Part shown: piece by piece, positions 33,313-43,500 of the stretch
How the letters are laid out: each line of letters starts with the position of its first letter
Position numbering within the stretch: the first letter of the stretch is position 1
NCBI RefSeq assembly: GCF_002796605.1
Contig: NZ_CP024923.1
Coordinates: forward strand, 2,769,001-2,833,000
DNA length: 64,000 nt
Source: Sphingomonas psychrotolerans
Lineage (GTDB): Bacteria; Pseudomonadota; Alphaproteobacteria; Sphingomonadales; Sphingomonadaceae
Direction: 5' to 3'
Made by a program: the position numbers and the translations under genes
The notes under the pieces: generated by a model
What the model was told of the DNA's origin: nothing
The model's database searches: none
What the model saw: only the letters and a program-made list of their open reading frames with translations

Positions 33313-35028
33313 ATGCCCGTTACTTTTCCTCTCTCGAAAACTGACGACACCGCCGCGCTGCTGGACAGGTTGCGCGGGATCGTCGGGCGGAGGCATGTGC
33401 TTGCCAGTGACCGCGAGACGCATCGCCATCGCACCGGCTTTCGCTTCGGCAGCGGCCCGGTGTTGGCAGTGGTGCGTCCGGGCACGATGGTCGAACAATG
33501 GCGGGTGCTGCAAGCCTGCATCGCCGCGGGGGTGATCGTGATCCCGCAGGCGGCGAACACCGGGCTGACGGGCGGATCCACGCCGCACGGCGCCTATGAT
33601 CGGCCGGTGGTCGTCATCAATACGTTGCGAATCAAGGGACTGCACCTGATCCGCGAGGGCGCGCAGGTGATCGCGCTGCCCGGCACGACGCTGTACGAAC
33701 TGGAGGCACGGCTGAGGCCGCTCGGCCGCGAGCCGCATTCGGTGATCGGATCCTCGTGCATCGGTGCGTCGGTGATGGGCGGGGTGTGCAACAATTCGGG
33801 CGGCGCGCTGGTCCGCCGCGGCCCGGCCTATACCGAGCTGGCGCTCTATGCGCAGGTCGACGAACACGGCGTGCTTTCGCTGGTCAATCATCTCGGCATT
33901 GCGCTGGGTAACGATCCGGTGATGATGCTGGACCGGCTCGAACGCGGCGCCTTCGCGGAATCCGAGGTGACCGCGACGACCGATCGCGCCGCATCGGATC
34001 CGCATTACGGCGCGCATGTCCGTGCGATTGATGCCGACACTCCGGCGCGGTTCAACGCCGATCCGTCGCGGCTGTTCGAAGCCTCGGGAAGCGCCGGCAA
34101 GGTGATGGTATTCGCGGTTCGTCTCGACACCTTCCCGAAAGAAGCCCGGACCCGCGTCTTCTACATCGGGACCAGCGATCCGGCCGAACTGGCGGAGCTG
34201 CGCCGGACGATCCTCAGCAGCTTCGCGCACCTGCCGATCGCGGCGGAATATATGCACCGCGAGGCGTTCGACATCGCGGCGCGCTATGGCAAGGACACCT
34301 ATCTCGCAATCCGCCATCTCGGCACCGATCGCCTGCCGCTGTTATATGCGATCAAGGCGCGAGTGGATTCGCTGGCGGCGCGCTTGCCCTTCCTCGGCAG
34401 CCATCTTTCTGATCGGATGCTGCAATGGCTAGCCGATCGAATGCCCGATCATCTGCCCGCCCGGATGGGCGCCTGGCGCGACTGCTACGAGCATCATCTC
34501 GTGCTGCGGATTGCCGAGGACGGGGTGGCGGAGGTGCGGGCGGCGCTGTCGGCGCGCTATCCCTCCGCCGCAGGCGACTGGTTCGAATGCACGCAGGCCG
34601 AGGGCGACGCCGCCTTTCTGCATCGCTTTGCCGCCGCTGGCGCCGCGATACGCTACCGGCAGATCCATGGCGACGCGGTCGAGGACATCGTCGCATTGGA
34701 CATCGCTTTGCCCCGCAACACCCAGGACTGGTTCGAGCGGCTGCCCGAGGCGTTATCCGCGCCGATCCTGCACAAGCTCTATTACGGCCACTTCCTCTGC
34801 CACGTCTTCCATCAGGACTATATCGTCCGCAAGGGCACCGACCCGCTCGCGCTCGAACATGCGATGTGGGCGCTGCTCGACCGCCGCGGCGCCGAATATC
34901 CCGCCGAGCACAATGTCGGGCACCTCTACCCCGCCAAGCCGGCGCTGCGCGCGCATTACCTGGCGCTCGACCCCTGCAACATGTTCAACCCCGGCATCGG
35001 CCACACCAGCCGCGAAGCGGCGCGCTGA
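33313..35028 (+). CDS. dld: Quinone-dependent D-lactate dehydrogenase
   Basis: 571 residues, the same length as E. coli Dld. The N-terminal FAD-binding domain has IPQAANTGLTGGSTPHG near residue 78 and SSCIGASVMGGVCNNSGGALVRRGPAYTEL near 150 (cited in part). The C-terminal membrane-associated domain ends with HNVGHLYPAKPALRAHY and DPCNMFNPGIG. It oxidises D-lactate to pyruvate and passes electrons to quinone at the inner membrane. Three bases separate its stop from the convergent kinase stop. Why it lies in an apiose/RG-II island is not clear. Confidence 0.9.
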   Translation: MPVTFPLSKTDDTAALLDRLRGIVGRRHVLASDRETHRHRTGFRFGSGPVLAVVRPGTMVEQWRVLQACIAAGVIVIPQAANTGLTGGSTPHGAYDRPVVVINTLRIKGLHLIREGAQVIALPGTTLYELEARLRPLGREPHSVIGSSCIGASVMGGVCNNSGGALVRRGPAYTELALYAQVDEHGVLSLVNHLGIALGNDPVMMLDRLERGAFAESEVTATTDRAASDPHYGAHVRAIDADTPARFNADPSRLFEASGSAGKVMVFAVRLDTFPKEARTRVFYIGTSDPAELAELRRTILSSFAHLPIAAEYMHREAFDIAARYGKDTYLAIRHLGTDRLPLLYAIKARVDSLAARLPFLGSHLSDRMLQWLADRMPDHLPARMGAWRDCYEHHLVLRIAEDGVAEVRAALSARYPSAAGDWFECTQAEGDAAFLHRFAAAGAAIRYRQIHGDAVEDIVALDIALPRNTQDWFERLPEALSAPILHKLYYGHFLCHVFHQDYIVRKGTDPLALEHAMWALLDRRGAEYPAEHNVGHLYPAKPALRAHYLALDPCNMFNPGIGHTSREAAR

Positions 35029-35031
35029 TCC

Positions 35032-36498
35032 TCAGCCGGCGGGCTGCGCCGCCGCTTCCACCGCCGCGCGCCACCGGCTCAGCATCGCGGCACGATCTGC
35101 TCCGCGCATCATCGGCTCGAAACGATCACGCTCCCCGTCAGGCCATCGGTCGCTGACGAGCCCGGCGGCCTCCGCCGCCAGTCGGGCGACGCCGCGGGCG
35201 CCGAGGTCGAGCTGGCCCGGGCGCAGCACGGGGCGCCCGATCGCGTCGGCGAGGATCTGGACGAGCAGATCGTTAGCCGCTGCCCCGCCATCGACCGACA
35301 AAGTCGCGGGCGGCGTGCCGAGATCGGCGTCCATCGCGAAGACGATGTCGGAAATCTGGAGCGCGATCCCTTCGAGCACCGCGCGCGCGACATGTGCGGG
35401 GCGTGTGCCGAGCGACATGCCGGTCAACAGTCCGCGCGCGGCATCGCGCCAATGCGGCGCGCCGAGCCCGGCGAGCGCGGGGACGAAGGTCACGCCGTCG
35501 CTTCCCGCCACCGAGGCGGCGAGAGTCCCGAGCTCGATCTCGTCCTTGAGGTTCATCAGCCGCACGGCGAACGCAGCCGCGTGGCCCGAGACCGCGACAT
35601 TGCCTTCGAGCGCATGGAAGACCCGCTCGCCCTTGACCCAGGCGATCGTGCTCCAAAGGCCGCGCGAAGAATGGACGCGTCCCGGAGTCACGCCCATCAG
35701 CGACGATCCCGTCCCGCAGGTCACCTTGGCCTGCCCCGCATCGGCGAAACCGTGGCCGAGCAAGGCGGCGTGCGAATCGCCCATCATCGTATGGATCGGC
35801 AGTCCCGAAGGCACACCCGCCGCACACGTCTCCCCAAAGCGCGAGTCCGATGGCCGGATCTTGGCGAGCACCGATGCGGGAATCCCGAACAGCGCCAGCA
35901 TCGCGGGGTCCCAGTCGAGCGTGTCGAGCGACATCAGCTGGGTCCGCGATGCATTGCTCGGATCGGTGGCGTGCGCCGTGCCACCGGTCAGCCGCCACAG
36001 GAGCCAGCTGTCGACCGTTCCCGCGCGAAGCTCGCCCGCCTCGGCACGCGCGCGTGCGCCCGGTGTCTCGTCGAGCAGCCAGGCGAGCTTGGTGCTCGAC
36101 GCCAGCGGATCCACGCCGAGCCCGGTTGCCGCGACGATCGCCGCCTCGTGCAGGCGCAACGCCGCGCAGCGTTCGGAGGTCCGGCGGCATTGCCAGCTGA
36201 TCGCCGGCGCCACCGGCTCACCACTCACGGCATCCCAGAGCAGCACCGTCTCACGCTGGTTGGCGATGGCGATGGTCGCGACCTCGACGCCGGAAGTCGT
36301 CGCCAGCACTTCAGCGATCGCGCCTGCCACGCTGCCCCAGATCGCCTCGCCCGACTGCTCGGCCCAGCCGGGACGGGGAATCGTCACGCCCAGCGGATGC
36401 GACGCGCGACCCAGCACCTCGCCGGTATCGGCGGCGATCAGCAGCGCCTTGGTGTTGGTCGTTCCCTGATCGACCGCGAGGATCGCCGCGCGCGTCAT
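35032..36498 (-). CDS. aplK: FGGY carbohydrate kinase, predicted D-apulose kinase
   Basis: A 488-residue FGGY kinase close to glycerol kinases. The phosphate motif AVDQGTTNTKALL is at residues 8-20, WQCRRTSERC near 105, GTGSSLMGVTPG near 265, and DGGAAANDLLVQILAD near 400. The ATG shares one base with the transketolase subunit stop (TGATG). Immediate coupling to a split transketolase, with a sugar isomerase in the divergent unit, matches apiose catabolism, in which apulose is phosphorylated to apulose 4-phosphate. The specific name rests on context; FGGY family membership is certain. Confidence 0.78.
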   Translation of the reverse strand: MTRAAILAVDQGTTNTKALLIAADTGEVLGRASHPLGVTIPRPGWAEQSGEAIWGSVAGAIAEVLATTSGVEVATIAIANQRETVLLWDAVSGEPVAPAISWQCRRTSERCAALRLHEAAIVAATGLGVDPLASSTKLAWLLDETPGARARAEAGELRAGTVDSWLLWRLTGGTAHATDPSNASRTQLMSLDTLDWDPAMLALFGIPASVLAKIRPSDSRFGETCAAGVPSGLPIHTMMGDSHAALLGHGFADAGQAKVTCGTGSSLMGVTPGRVHSSRGLWSTIAWVKGERVFHALEGNVAVSGHAAAFAVRLMNLKDEIELGTLAASVAGSDGVTFVPALAGLGAPHWRDAARGLLTGMSLGTRPAHVARAVLEGIALQISDIVFAMDADLGTPPATLSVDGGAAANDLLVQILADAIGRPVLRPGQLDLGARGVARLAAEAAGLVSDRWPDGERDRFEPMMRGADRAAMLSRWRAAVEAAAQPAG

Positions 36499-37454
36499 CA
36501 GCCGCGCCGGGCGACCAGATCGCGCGCCGCCTGGGCGATGCCGGCGGCGCTGAGGCCGTGCTGCTCCATCAGCCATTCGGCCGATCCGGTTGGCAGGAAG
36601 CCGGGGAAGCCGAGGATGCGCACCGGCACCGGCCGTTCGGCGACGACACATTCCGCCACCGCACCGCCCAGCCCGCCGCGGACGACATGCTCCTCGGCGG
36701 TAACGATCCCGCCCGTGCCTGCCGCGGCGACCACTGCCTCCACGTCGAACGGGGCGATCGTCGCCATGTTGAGCACCCGCGCCTCGATGCCCTCAGCAGC
36801 GAGGATGTCGGCGGCGGCAAGCGCGTGGTGGACGAGGGTGCCGCAGGTGACGACTGCGACGTCGCCGCCGTCGCGCAGTAGCTCGGCCTTGCCAATCTCG
36901 AAGCGCGCATCCGCCGGCCGCGGCAGCGCGGGCACCGGCATGCGGCTGATCCGGATGAACACCGGCCCCTGATGTGCGGCCGCCCAGCGGATCGCCTCGG
37001 CGGTTTCCCAGGGGTCCGACGGCACGATGATCGTCAGCCCCTTCATCGCGCGCAGCCAGGCGAGGTCCTCGATGCTGTGGTGAGTCGCGCCGAGTTCGCC
37101 ATAGGCGACTCCGCTCGAGATTCCGCATAGCTTCACATTGGCGTTACTATAGGCGCAATCGGCCTTGATCTGCTCGAGCGCACGCCCGGTGAGGAAGCAG
37201 GCGGCGCCGCTGACGAAGGGCACCTTGCCGCCATTGGCCAGCCCCGCGCCAACACCGACCATGTTCTGCTCGGCGATGCCGACGTTGATCAGCCGCTCGG
37301 GAAAGCGCTCGTGGAACTTGCCGAGCTTGCTCGATCCGATCGAATCGTTGACCACCGCGACGATCCGCGAGTCTTCGCCCGCCAGCGCTTCCAACGTCTC
37401 GACATAGGCATTGCGGCAATCGAACATGCCCGTTGCCGGTACAGCCGCGCTCAT
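36498..37454 (-). CDS. aptB: Transketolase C-terminal subunit, predicted apulose-4-phosphate transketolase AptB
   Basis: A 318-residue half of a split transketolase: a pyrimidine-binding domain (VGIAEQNMVGVGAGLANGG, where Glu contacts TPP) and the C-terminal domain (VVTCGTLVHHALAAADIL, TAEEHVVRGGLGGAVAE). It pairs with the N-terminal subunit, overlapping it by ATGA, and overlaps the kinase by one base. In the apiose pathway the enzyme splits D-apulose 4-phosphate with glyceraldehyde 3-phosphate to give xylulose 5-phosphate and dihydroxyacetone. As housekeeping transketolase is normally one chain of about 660 residues, this pair is a specialised enzyme. Confidence 0.8.
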   Translation of the reverse strand: MSAAVPATGMFDCRNAYVETLEALAGEDSRIVAVVNDSIGSSKLGKFHERFPERLINVGIAEQNMVGVGAGLANGGKVPFVSGAACFLTGRALEQIKADCAYSNANVKLCGISSGVAYGELGATHHSIEDLAWLRAMKGLTIIVPSDPWETAEAIRWAAAHQGPVFIRISRMPVPALPRPADARFEIGKAELLRDGGDVAVVTCGTLVHHALAAADILAAEGIEARVLNMATIAPFDVEAVVAAAGTGGIVTAEEHVVRGGLGGAVAECVVAERPVPVRILGFPGFLPTGSAEWLMEQHGLSAAGIAQAARDLVARRG

Positions 37455-38311
37455 GCCTGTAGCTCCGCATCGAGTTCGGCAAGCGCCTGCGCCAGTTGCG
37501 CGTCGCTCGGCGTCCCATGGTGCCAACCCGCCTGATTCTCCATGAAGCTGACGCCTCTCCCCTTCGTGGTGCGCGCGATCACGCATAGCGGCCGTGCCCG
37601 CCGAACCGCCGGAATGGCAAGTACCGAAAGCAATGCCGCCACATCGTGACCATCGACCTCCGCGACTTCCCATCCGAACGCCCGCCACTTATCGGCGAGC
37701 GGCTCCAGCGCATTGGTGTCCTCGGTCGTCGCGCCCTGCTGCAATCCGTTGCGATCGACGATCGCGGTCAAATTGCCGAGCCGGCGGTGCCCGGCGAACA
37801 TCGCGGCCTCCCACATGCTGCCTTCCTGCAGCTCGCCGTCGCCGGTCAGCGCGAAGACATGATAGTCAGCCGCATCGATCTGCCCCGCCACTGCGATGCC
37901 CACTGCGACCGGCAGACCATGGCCCAGCGGCCCTGTATTGGTCTCCACGCCAGGCAGATAGGTGCGGTTCGGATGGCCGTTGAGCCGGGAGCCCGGCTGC
38001 AGATACGTCTTCAACTCCTCCACCGGGAAGAAGCCCGCCCGCGCCAGCGCCGAATAGAGAGCGCCGGTGCAATGCCCCTTGCTCATCACGAATCGGTCGC
38101 GACCCGGAGCATCGGGCACGGCGGGATCGATGCGCATCACGCCGAAATACAAGGTCGCGAGGATATCCGCCGCCGACATGTCGCCGCCCGGATGCCCCTG
38201 TCCCGCGCGATGCGCCATGAGCAAGGCCTGCCGCCGGATCCAGTTCGCGCGCTCCTTCACATGCGCGGCCTGCTCCGCGGATAGAAAAGTATCGGTTTCT
38301 CTGCTCACCAT
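37451..38311 (-). CDS. aptA: Transketolase N-terminal subunit, predicted apulose-4-phosphate transketolase AptA
   Basis: A 286-residue TPP pyrophosphate-binding subunit. It has the metal/TPP motif GDGELQEGSMWEAAMFAG near residues 157-174 followed by IVDRNGLQQ, plus early family segments AGQGHPGGDMSAADILATL and VMSKGHCTGALY. It is the first gene of the three-gene transketolase/kinase operon, opposite the DeoR gene. GAGG lies only two bases before the ATG, so the GTG three bases later is also possible. Residue spacing matches AptA-like split transketolases. Confidence 0.8.
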   Translation of the reverse strand: MVSRETDTFLSAEQAAHVKERANWIRRQALLMAHRAGQGHPGGDMSAADILATLYFGVMRIDPAVPDAPGRDRFVMSKGHCTGALYSALARAGFFPVEELKTYLQPGSRLNGHPNRTYLPGVETNTGPLGHGLPVAVGIAVAGQIDAADYHVFALTGDGELQEGSMWEAAMFAGHRRLGNLTAIVDRNGLQQGATTEDTNALEPLADKWRAFGWEVAEVDGHDVAALLSVLAIPAVRRARPLCVIARTTKGRGVSFMENQAGWHHGTPSDAQLAQALAELDAELQA

Positions 38312-38372
38312 ATCCTCACGTCGGGGTGCACCCCGAATGCATTGGTCGCGCCTTACGGGCTATTGCGATTTT

Positions 38373-38390
38373 TTTCGTTTATTTCGCTTT
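38373..38390. promoter_or_regulatory. Candidate DeoR-type operator
   Basis: Direct repeats of TTTCG nine bases apart (38373-38377, 38382-38386) are followed by another TTTCTCG. DeoR/GlpR family regulators commonly bind TTTCG-like direct repeats. The site lies between the split transketolase operon and the deoR-like gene, about 65 bases before the first and 200 before the second. Confidence 0.5.
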
Positions 38391-38414
38391 CTCGCAAAAA
38401 TAACAAGCATCCAT

Positions 38415-38444
38415 TTGACTATCCGCCCGCTCGCCGGGTAGCAA
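38415..38444 (+). promoter_or_regulatory. Candidate promoter of the DeoR-isomerase unit
   Basis: TTGACT (38415-38420), an 18-base spacer and TAGCAA (38439-38444), agreeing with the other elements in the window. The leader to the regulator start is about 140 bases and contains a small ORF. Motif match only. Confidence 0.35.
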
Positions 38445-38493
38445 AGGCCAACGGCGGTCGCTGACGCGGCTGCTCAGGAAGAGGGTGAGAGGC

Positions 38494-38592
38494 ATGCCAC
38501 AAATCGGCGTCGATGCCGGGATGACCCTCGGCGCTGTCATGCTAGACCAGCTTCGGCATCGCATGTCGCGAGGCTGCTGGAGAACCGAATGA
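38494..38592 (+). CDS. Possible 32-residue ORF coupled to the DeoR gene
   Basis: An ATG with AGAGG just upstream opens 32 codons (MPQIGVDAGMTLGAV...). Its TGA overlaps the DeoR ATG at 38589 (ATGA) and abuts the second ATG at 38592 (TGATG). That is the same coupling style as the real operons here. No similarity is recognised, and a chance frame is possible. Confidence 0.33.
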   Translation: MPQIGVDAGMTLGAVMLDQLRHRMSRGCWRTE

Positions 38593-39380
38593 TGGCACGG
38601 CCGACGACCCATGGTCTGCTTGGCGAAGCACGCCGCATGAAGATCCTCGAATGGTTGCAGGAAGAAGGGACCGCGCGAGTCCGCACCCTCGCTGAAGCCT
38701 TTGGCGTGTCGGAAGTCACGGTTCGCCAGGACCTCGAGAAGCTGGAAACCGAAGGCCATATCGTGCGCGAGCATGGCGGCGCCTTTCTCAAATCGGTGAC
38801 GCAGCAAGTGCAGGCAATGGCGCTGCACCACATGATCCACATGGACGCCAAACGCCGGATCGGCCGCGCCGCCGCCGCAATGGTGGCGGACGGCGAGACC
38901 GTGATCCTCGATTCGGGATCGACGGTGACCGAAGTCGCCACGCATCTCGTCGATCGCGAGGGGCTGACGATCATCACCAACGCGCTCAACATCGCACTGG
39001 TGCTCGGCGGCCTCCAGACCTTCGAGGTCCATATGCCCGGTGGCCATTTCAAGGCGCCGACGCTGTCGCTGAGTGGTGAACGCTCGGCTGACTATTTCCA
39101 CGGCCTGTTTGCGCAAAAGCTGTTTCTGGCAACCGCGGCGGTGTCGATCGAGGCAGGACTGACCTTCCCTTCGCTTTCCGACATCTCGGTGAAGCGGGCG
39201 ATGATCTCGTCGGCCAGCGAAGTCATCCTCGTGGCCGACAGCAGCAAGATCGGCCGCCGGTCCTTCTCTTCGCTGGGCGGAATCGAACTCGTCCATGTGC
39301 TGGTGACCGACGAGGGAATCCGTGACGAGGATCGCGCCGCGTTCGAGGATGCCGGGGTGAAGGTCGTGATCGCATCATGA
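38589..39380 (+). CDS. DeoR/GlpR family transcriptional regulator
   Basis: A 263-residue sugar-pathway repressor. An N-terminal winged helix (RRMKILEWLQEEG, then TLAEAFGVSEVTVRQDLEKLE with the recognition helix) is followed by a DeoR sensor domain (IGRAAAAMVADGETVILDSGST, and VILVADSSKIGRRSF near the end) that usually binds a phosphorylated sugar. GGAG lies six bases before the ATG. Its placement between the transketolase/kinase operon and the isomerase suggests that it represses both and is induced by a sugar phosphate such as apulose 4-phosphate. Confidence 0.9.
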   Translation: MMARPTTHGLLGEARRMKILEWLQEEGTARVRTLAEAFGVSEVTVRQDLEKLETEGHIVREHGGAFLKSVTQQVQAMALHHMIHMDAKRRIGRAAAAMVADGETVILDSGSTVTEVATHLVDREGLTIITNALNIALVLGGLQTFEVHMPGGHFKAPTLSLSGERSADYFHGLFAQKLFLATAAVSIEAGLTFPSLSDISVKRAMISSASEVILVADSSKIGRRSFSSLGGIELVHVLVTDEGIRDEDRAAFEDAGVKVVIAS

Positions 39381-39452
39381 GCCGGGCGCACGCCCGGCCA
39401 GCCAGTTCCGCGCTCGGGCTGCACTGAGCGCTTCAATCGAGAGGAAGAATGC

Positions 39453-40451
39453 ATGGCGAGCCAGCAGAAGTTCGGCGCGGGAATCTGGCATTTCGCGACC
39501 TATGTCGATCGCTATGCGACCGACGGCTACGGCCCGCCGCGCTCGCTGATCGAGATGATCGACCTCGCCGGGCAGGTCGGCGATCTGTCGGTGGTCGACA
39601 TCAACTATCCCTTCCCGGGCGGCGAGACCGATTTCGCTGCCGTCGAAGCGGCGCTCAAGCGCAATAATCTCGACGTGATCGGCATTACGCCCGAAATCTA
39701 CACCCGCGAATTCGCGCGCGGCGCCTTCACCAATCCCGACGCCGGGGTGCGCCGCCGCGCCAACGAACTGGTCACCGAAGCCGCCGACGTCGTCCGCCGC
39801 TTCGGCGCGGATTACGTCAAGCTCTGGCCCGGCCAGGACGGCTGGGACTATCCCTTCCAGGTCGATCACGGCGATCTCTGGCGGATGAGCATGGACGGCG
39901 TAGGCGAGCTTGCCCAGGCCAATCCCGACCTGAAGTTCGTCATCGAATATAAGCCGCGCGAGCCGCGCAATCACATGAGCTTCGACAGCGTTGCGCGGAC
40001 CTTGCTGGGGATCGAGAAGATCGGCCTCCCCAATGTCGGCATCCTGCTCGATTTCGGTCATTCGCTCTACGGCGGCGAATCTCCTGCCGATGCCGCCCAA
40101 TTGGCGATCGACCATGGCCGGCTGTTCGGCATGGACGTCAACGACAATTTCCGCGGCTGGGATGACGACATGATCGCCGGCTCGGTGCATCCCATCGAAC
40201 TGTTCGAATTCTTCTACACGTTGCGCAAGAACAAGTGGGAAGGCGTGTGGCAGCTCGACCAGTTTCCGTTCAGAGAAGATTGCGTCGGAGCCGCGAAAAG
40301 CGCGATCGGCTTTCTCAAGCACATCGAGGGCGCGCTCGACCGTCTCGACTTCGATGCGATGCGCGCCGCGCAGGCGAAGCAAGACGCAGTTGCCGCGCTC
40401 GATCTGGCGCGCGCCGCCTTGTTCCAGTCGGGGCCCTCGTCCCCGCGCTGA
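39453..40451 (+). CDS. apsI: Xylose-isomerase-like TIM barrel, predicted D-apiose isomerase
   Basis: A 332-residue sugar isomerase/epimerase of the AP-endonuclease 2 fold. Metal-ligand positions typical of the fold are visible: Glu in [10 protein letters not shown] near residue 165, Asp/His in [13 protein letters not shown] near 200, Asp in GMDVNDNF near 232 and [11 protein letters not shown] near 267. It converts an aldose to its ketose. Together with the kinase and split transketolase it matches D-apiose isomerase (apiose to apulose). GAGAGGAAGAA precedes the ATG; 72 bases separate it from the regulator. Other aldoses remain possible. Confidence 0.75.
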   Translation: MASQQKFGAGIWHFATYVDRYATDGYGPPRSLIEMIDLAGQVGDLSVVDINYPFPGGETDFAAVEAALKRNNLDVIGITPEIYTREFARGAFTNPDAGVRRRANELVTEAADVVRRFGADYVKLWPGQDGWDYPFQVDHGDLWRMSMDGVGELAQANPDLKFVIEYKPREPRNHMSFDSVARTLLGIEKIGLPNVGILLDFGHSLYGGESPADAAQLAIDHGRLFGMDVNDNFRGWDDDMIAGSVHPIELFEFFYTLRKNKWEGVWQLDQFPFREDCVGAAKSAIGFLKHIEGALDRLDFDAMRAAQAKQDAVAALDLARAALFQSGPSSPR

Positions 40452-40470
40452 GGCTCGAGCTCGACCAGGC

Positions 40471-40504
40471 AAAAAAGTGGCCCGCCTCCGTGAGGAGGCG
40501 GGCC
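40471..40504 (-). terminator. Rho-independent terminator of the TonB receptor; hairpin shared with the isomerase gene
   Basis: A perfect 11-bp stem (40479-40489 with 40494-40504) has a GTGA loop. On the minus strand it is followed by a T-run (40476-40471), so it ends the receptor transcript starting upstream of 43566. The plus side lacks a T-run, but the same hairpin may still slow read-through from the isomerase gene. Confidence 0.85.
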
Positions 40505-40539
40505 CATTTGGGAGGCCCTCGGGGATCAAGGGCGGGGGG

Positions 40540-43500
40540 TTAGAAGTTGATCGTCGTTCCAACGGCGATCTGGCGGCCGAGCGAATCGTAGCGGGCCGAT
40601 ATCGTGTTCGCGCGCGACAGGCCGATATCGTACGAATTCGGCATGACCGGCGGCGTCTTGTCGAGAATATTGTTCGCCGCGACGCGGAACGAGAAGCCCT
40701 TCTGGATCCGGAAGTTCAGCGCGAGATCGAAATAGTCATACGCGTCGATCCGGTAGAAGGTCGTGCGCACCGAGTCCGGGCTCGCGCCGAGGCTCTCCTC
40801 GCCCGAGTTGGACGTCCGGGTGAGCGGGCCCAGATGGCGCCAGTTCAGCGACGCGCTGAAGAACTGGTCTGCCGTGGTCCAGGTGCCGCGCAGATTGTGC
40901 GTCCATTTCGCGATGAACTGGCCACAACCGGCACCGCCATAATAGCCCACGCAGTTGCGCTCTGCCAGGAACGACGCGTCCTGCGCGCCGGCCAGCGTGG
41001 TCAGCGAGCCCGAGAAGTCGAAGTCCACACGTCCGGCGCCGCCGAGCGGCAGTGCGTATTGCGCCTGGAAGTCCCAGCCGTGCGACTTGGTCTTGTAATA
41101 GTTGGTCGTGCCCTGGCGGATAAAGCCCGTGGTCGGGTTGCTCGTCGGAGTGCTCGAGAGCGTGCCGTTGGCGTTACGCACGAACATGCTGCAGAAGAAC
41201 TCTTCGCCGGTTTCGGCGCAGCCGCGCGAAAAATAGGCGTAGTCGTTATACCCGATCGACTGGTTGAGATCGATCAGGAAACGATCGGCCGAGATGACCA
41301 GCCCCGGCAGGAACCGCGGCTTCAGGACCACGCCGAACGTCTTGGTGTAGGCGGTTTCCGGATCGACGGTGAACCCGCCGGCACGATACGTGCAGCCGAC
41401 ATCGGTCGGGCAGAGCAAAGTCGCGCTGCCGTAGAGGGCGTCGGAGAGCCCGGTGGCAGCGCAGGCCGCGCGCGATGCAACCGGCGCGCCATAGGTGTTG
41501 ATCGGCTGACCATTCGGCCCGATCACAGTGCCAGTGATGGTCGGTGCGCAGATGTCGTTATACGCAGTGGTGATCCGGCCGTAGCTGGTGTTGGAGCCCT
41601 GGAACGCCTCGACCAAAGTCGGTGCGCGCTGGGCACGGTTGATCGAGCCGCGGAAAGTGATGTCCGGGATCGGCGCCCATACCGCCTCGGCCTTCCACGT
41701 CGAGAAGGTGTCGGGGTTGCTGCTGTACTTCGACAGACGGAACGCGCCGTTGACCTGAAGCAGGTCCGCGAACGGCTTGTCCTGCGCGATCGGTGCCTGA
41801 ATCTCGACGTTGCCTTCCCATACATGCTGGGAGAGATACCGGTCGGCATCGTCGCTGACGTTCTCGCGCCAGAGCGCGTCGGCATGGCTGCGCAGCTGGT
41901 CTTCGCGATATTCGGCGCCGAACGCGATCGCCACGCCTTCTTCGGCCCAGGGGCTCTTGATGCCATAGGTGCCAAGATCACCCTGGACAGTGGCGATGCC
42001 GTTGTAGAGCGTGTTGGTCGTGGTCGAGTTGCCGTACGTGTCCTGGATCAGATAATTGTACAGCGCGCTGTTGTTGACCGAGGAATTGGCGCTGAACGGA
42101 TCGAAGGGCAGGCAGCCGTTCGCGACGTCGTTGGCGCAGCTGATTACGCCGTTGTTGCTGACGACATTGAGCGCATTGTTGACGCGCGCATAGGTCGGCT
42201 GGGCCCAGCTCATGGTCATCTTGTTGCGGGCATAGACGCCGCCGATGTCATAGCTCCAGCCCTGCGCGAAGGCGCCGCGGACACCGCCGGTGATGCGGGT
42301 GCCCTGATTCAGGTAACGGTCTTCCAGATCCGGCACGCCGGTAAAGCGATAGCGTAGCTCGATCGGCACGAAAGTGGTGCTGCCCGCGGCCGCGCCGCAG
42401 ATCGTCGTCGCCTGCGCCGCAGACATGTACGGATTGGCGCAGCTCACCTGGTATGGGCCGTCCGAATAAGCCGTCGAGCTATAGACGCGCGCCGGATAGA
42501 CGTTCGCCGACTTGTCGCGGAACCACATCGCGCTGCTATAAATCTCGGCAGCGTCAGAGATCTCGAACGACGCGAAACCGCCGGCATTCCAGCGCTCGCT
42601 TTTGCGCTGGAACGAATAACCGTCATACGGGTTCGCCGCGAGCGCAGTCGAATAGGGCACGAAGGTGCGGGTGCCGTTCGGGTTGTTGACATAGACGTTG
42701 CCGTTATTCGGGCCCGATCGCGGCGAGACATAGCCGGTGCGCGTATAGGTCGAGATCGAGCAACTGAGCGGGCCGTCCTTGGCGCCCTCGACCAGCTGGC
42801 AGCCCGAAGTCTCGCGCGCGCTGTAGGGGACGAGGTTCGCCTGGCGATAATCGACATAGGCCGAGATGTGGAAGCGGTCGTCGAACAGCTTCTTGCCCGC
42901 GGTCAGCGACAGATCGACGCGGCCGCCATCGACGGCGAGGCCGTGATCGGGCTGGTTGAAACCGTATCCGCTGGCGACCTGCGAAACGAGGCCCGGCTTG
43001 TTCTGGTGCGCGTAGAAATTGTAGTTCGCGTTGGCCTGGATGCCTTCGAAATCATTGTCCATGATGAAATTGACGACGCCGGCGACTGCGTCCGAACCAT
43101 AGACCGCCGAAGCGCCGCCGGTGAGCACGTCGACGCGCGAGATCAGCGAAGTCGGGATCATGTTGGCATCGAGGCCGTTCATCGTGCCGAGGCGCTTGCC
43201 ATCGACGAGGATCAGCGTGCGCTCAAAGCCGAGGTTGCGCAGCTTGATGCGCTGGCGGCCGTCCGAATCCTGATAATTCTGCTGGCTGTCGGGTGCGATC
43301 GAGGGGATGCGGTTGAGCACTTCCTCGATGTTCACCGCTGCCTGGGCGCGGATCGAATCGGAAGTGACCGAAGTGATCGGCGACGCCGCGGCGGCGTTGG
43401 GACGCGTGATCCGCGAACCGGTGACGACGATCACTGCATCCTCGTTGCTGTCGGCCTCGGCCTGTTCAGCCTGGGTATCCGCGATCTGGTCCTGCGCCAT

